Part shown: positions 63,863 through 64,000 of the stretch, piece after piece
Position numbering within the stretch: the stretch's first letter is position 1
How the letters are laid out: the number at the start of each line of letters is the position of its first letter
NCBI GenBank assembly: GCA_963277665.1
Contig: CAUJRU010000136.1
Span: 434,001-498,000, forward strand
Direction: 5' to 3'
Length of the DNA stretch: 64,000 bases
Source of the DNA: Viscum album
Lineage: Eukaryota; Streptophyta; Magnoliopsida; Santalales; Viscaceae
Program-made: the position numbers and the translations under genes
The notes under the pieces: model-generated
What the model saw: only the letters and a program-made list of their open reading frames with translations
What the model was told of the DNA's origin: nothing
Database searches by the model: none

Positions 63863-64000
63863 GTTGGTATCAAAATGAAGGTTTAGTTAAACATTGGAAT
63901 CTAGGATGTGAAAAATTTAGTGAGATACCTAGAGATATTTTTATGGTATGTATAGGGATGTCCCCAAGGGAAAGTCTAACTATAGGTTACAATCCTAGAA
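63863..64000 (+). mobile_element. Start of internal region of the 59 kb element
   Basis: GTTGGTATCAAAATGAAGGTTTAGT aligns with the E primer-binding site and leader (GTTGGTATCAGAGAAAGTTTAGT), and the following AACATTGGAATCTAG aligns with ACCTTGGAAGCTAG. The rest of the element lies beyond the window, so whether it carries pol is unknown. Confidence 0.7.

Overview
This window is plant repeat DNA: an AT-rich stack of nested Ty3/gypsy long terminal repeat (LTR) retrotransposons in several stages of decay. I recognise no functional host gene. The plant assignment rests on the primer-binding site TGGTATCAGAG (complementary to plant initiator tRNA-Met), on plant-type gypsy protease, reverse transcriptase, RNase H and integrase relics, and on a DUF4283-like LINE ORF1 relic. 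The heavy C-to-T-like decay of older copies and the lack of genes over 64 kb suggest a large, heavily methylated, repeat-rich genome. The species cannot be named from this sequence.

Layout. (1) 1-5479: 3' end of a plus-strand gypsy element (D), with an integrase relic, polypurine tract and a 3.2 kb LTR. (2) 5480-18448: a minus-strand gypsy element (A) with long LTRs and degraded pol, interrupted by a LINE ORF1-like relic at about 11.39-13.42 kb. (3) 18449-19645: AT-rich sequence with no gene seen. (4) 19646-57335: a minus-strand chain LTR-internal-LTR-internal-LTR (B, L2, L3) that appears to descend from one old insertion. Nested in it are the youngest element, E (19995-31275), complete with matching TATCA target duplications and near-identical 4.35 kb LTRs, and an old full-length gypsy element, C (45208-54368). 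(5) 57336-59264: AT-rich flank. (6) 59265-64000: 5' LTR and leader start of a plus-strand relative of E.

How the parts fit. E, the B/L2/L3 chain, A and the 59 kb LTR share LTR termini, a TATAAAAGG-type promoter box, a 30-nt motif repeated about every 190 bp, and (for E and the chain) the same internal region. E has no pol and keeps only a 172-residue Gag remnant with zinc knuckles, so it looks like a non-autonomous large retrotransposon derivative (LARD-like). A, which has pol relics between LTRs of the same type, is the best local candidate for its autonomous relative. The most unusual observations are the spaced hairpin-like motif in the LTR, an antisense tRNA-like pol III unit inside the internal region, the nucleocapsid-only Gag, and the tandem LTR chain bounded by one candidate target duplication.

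All alignments were made by eye. Boundaries of the old LTRs are uncertain by a few to about 100 bases.
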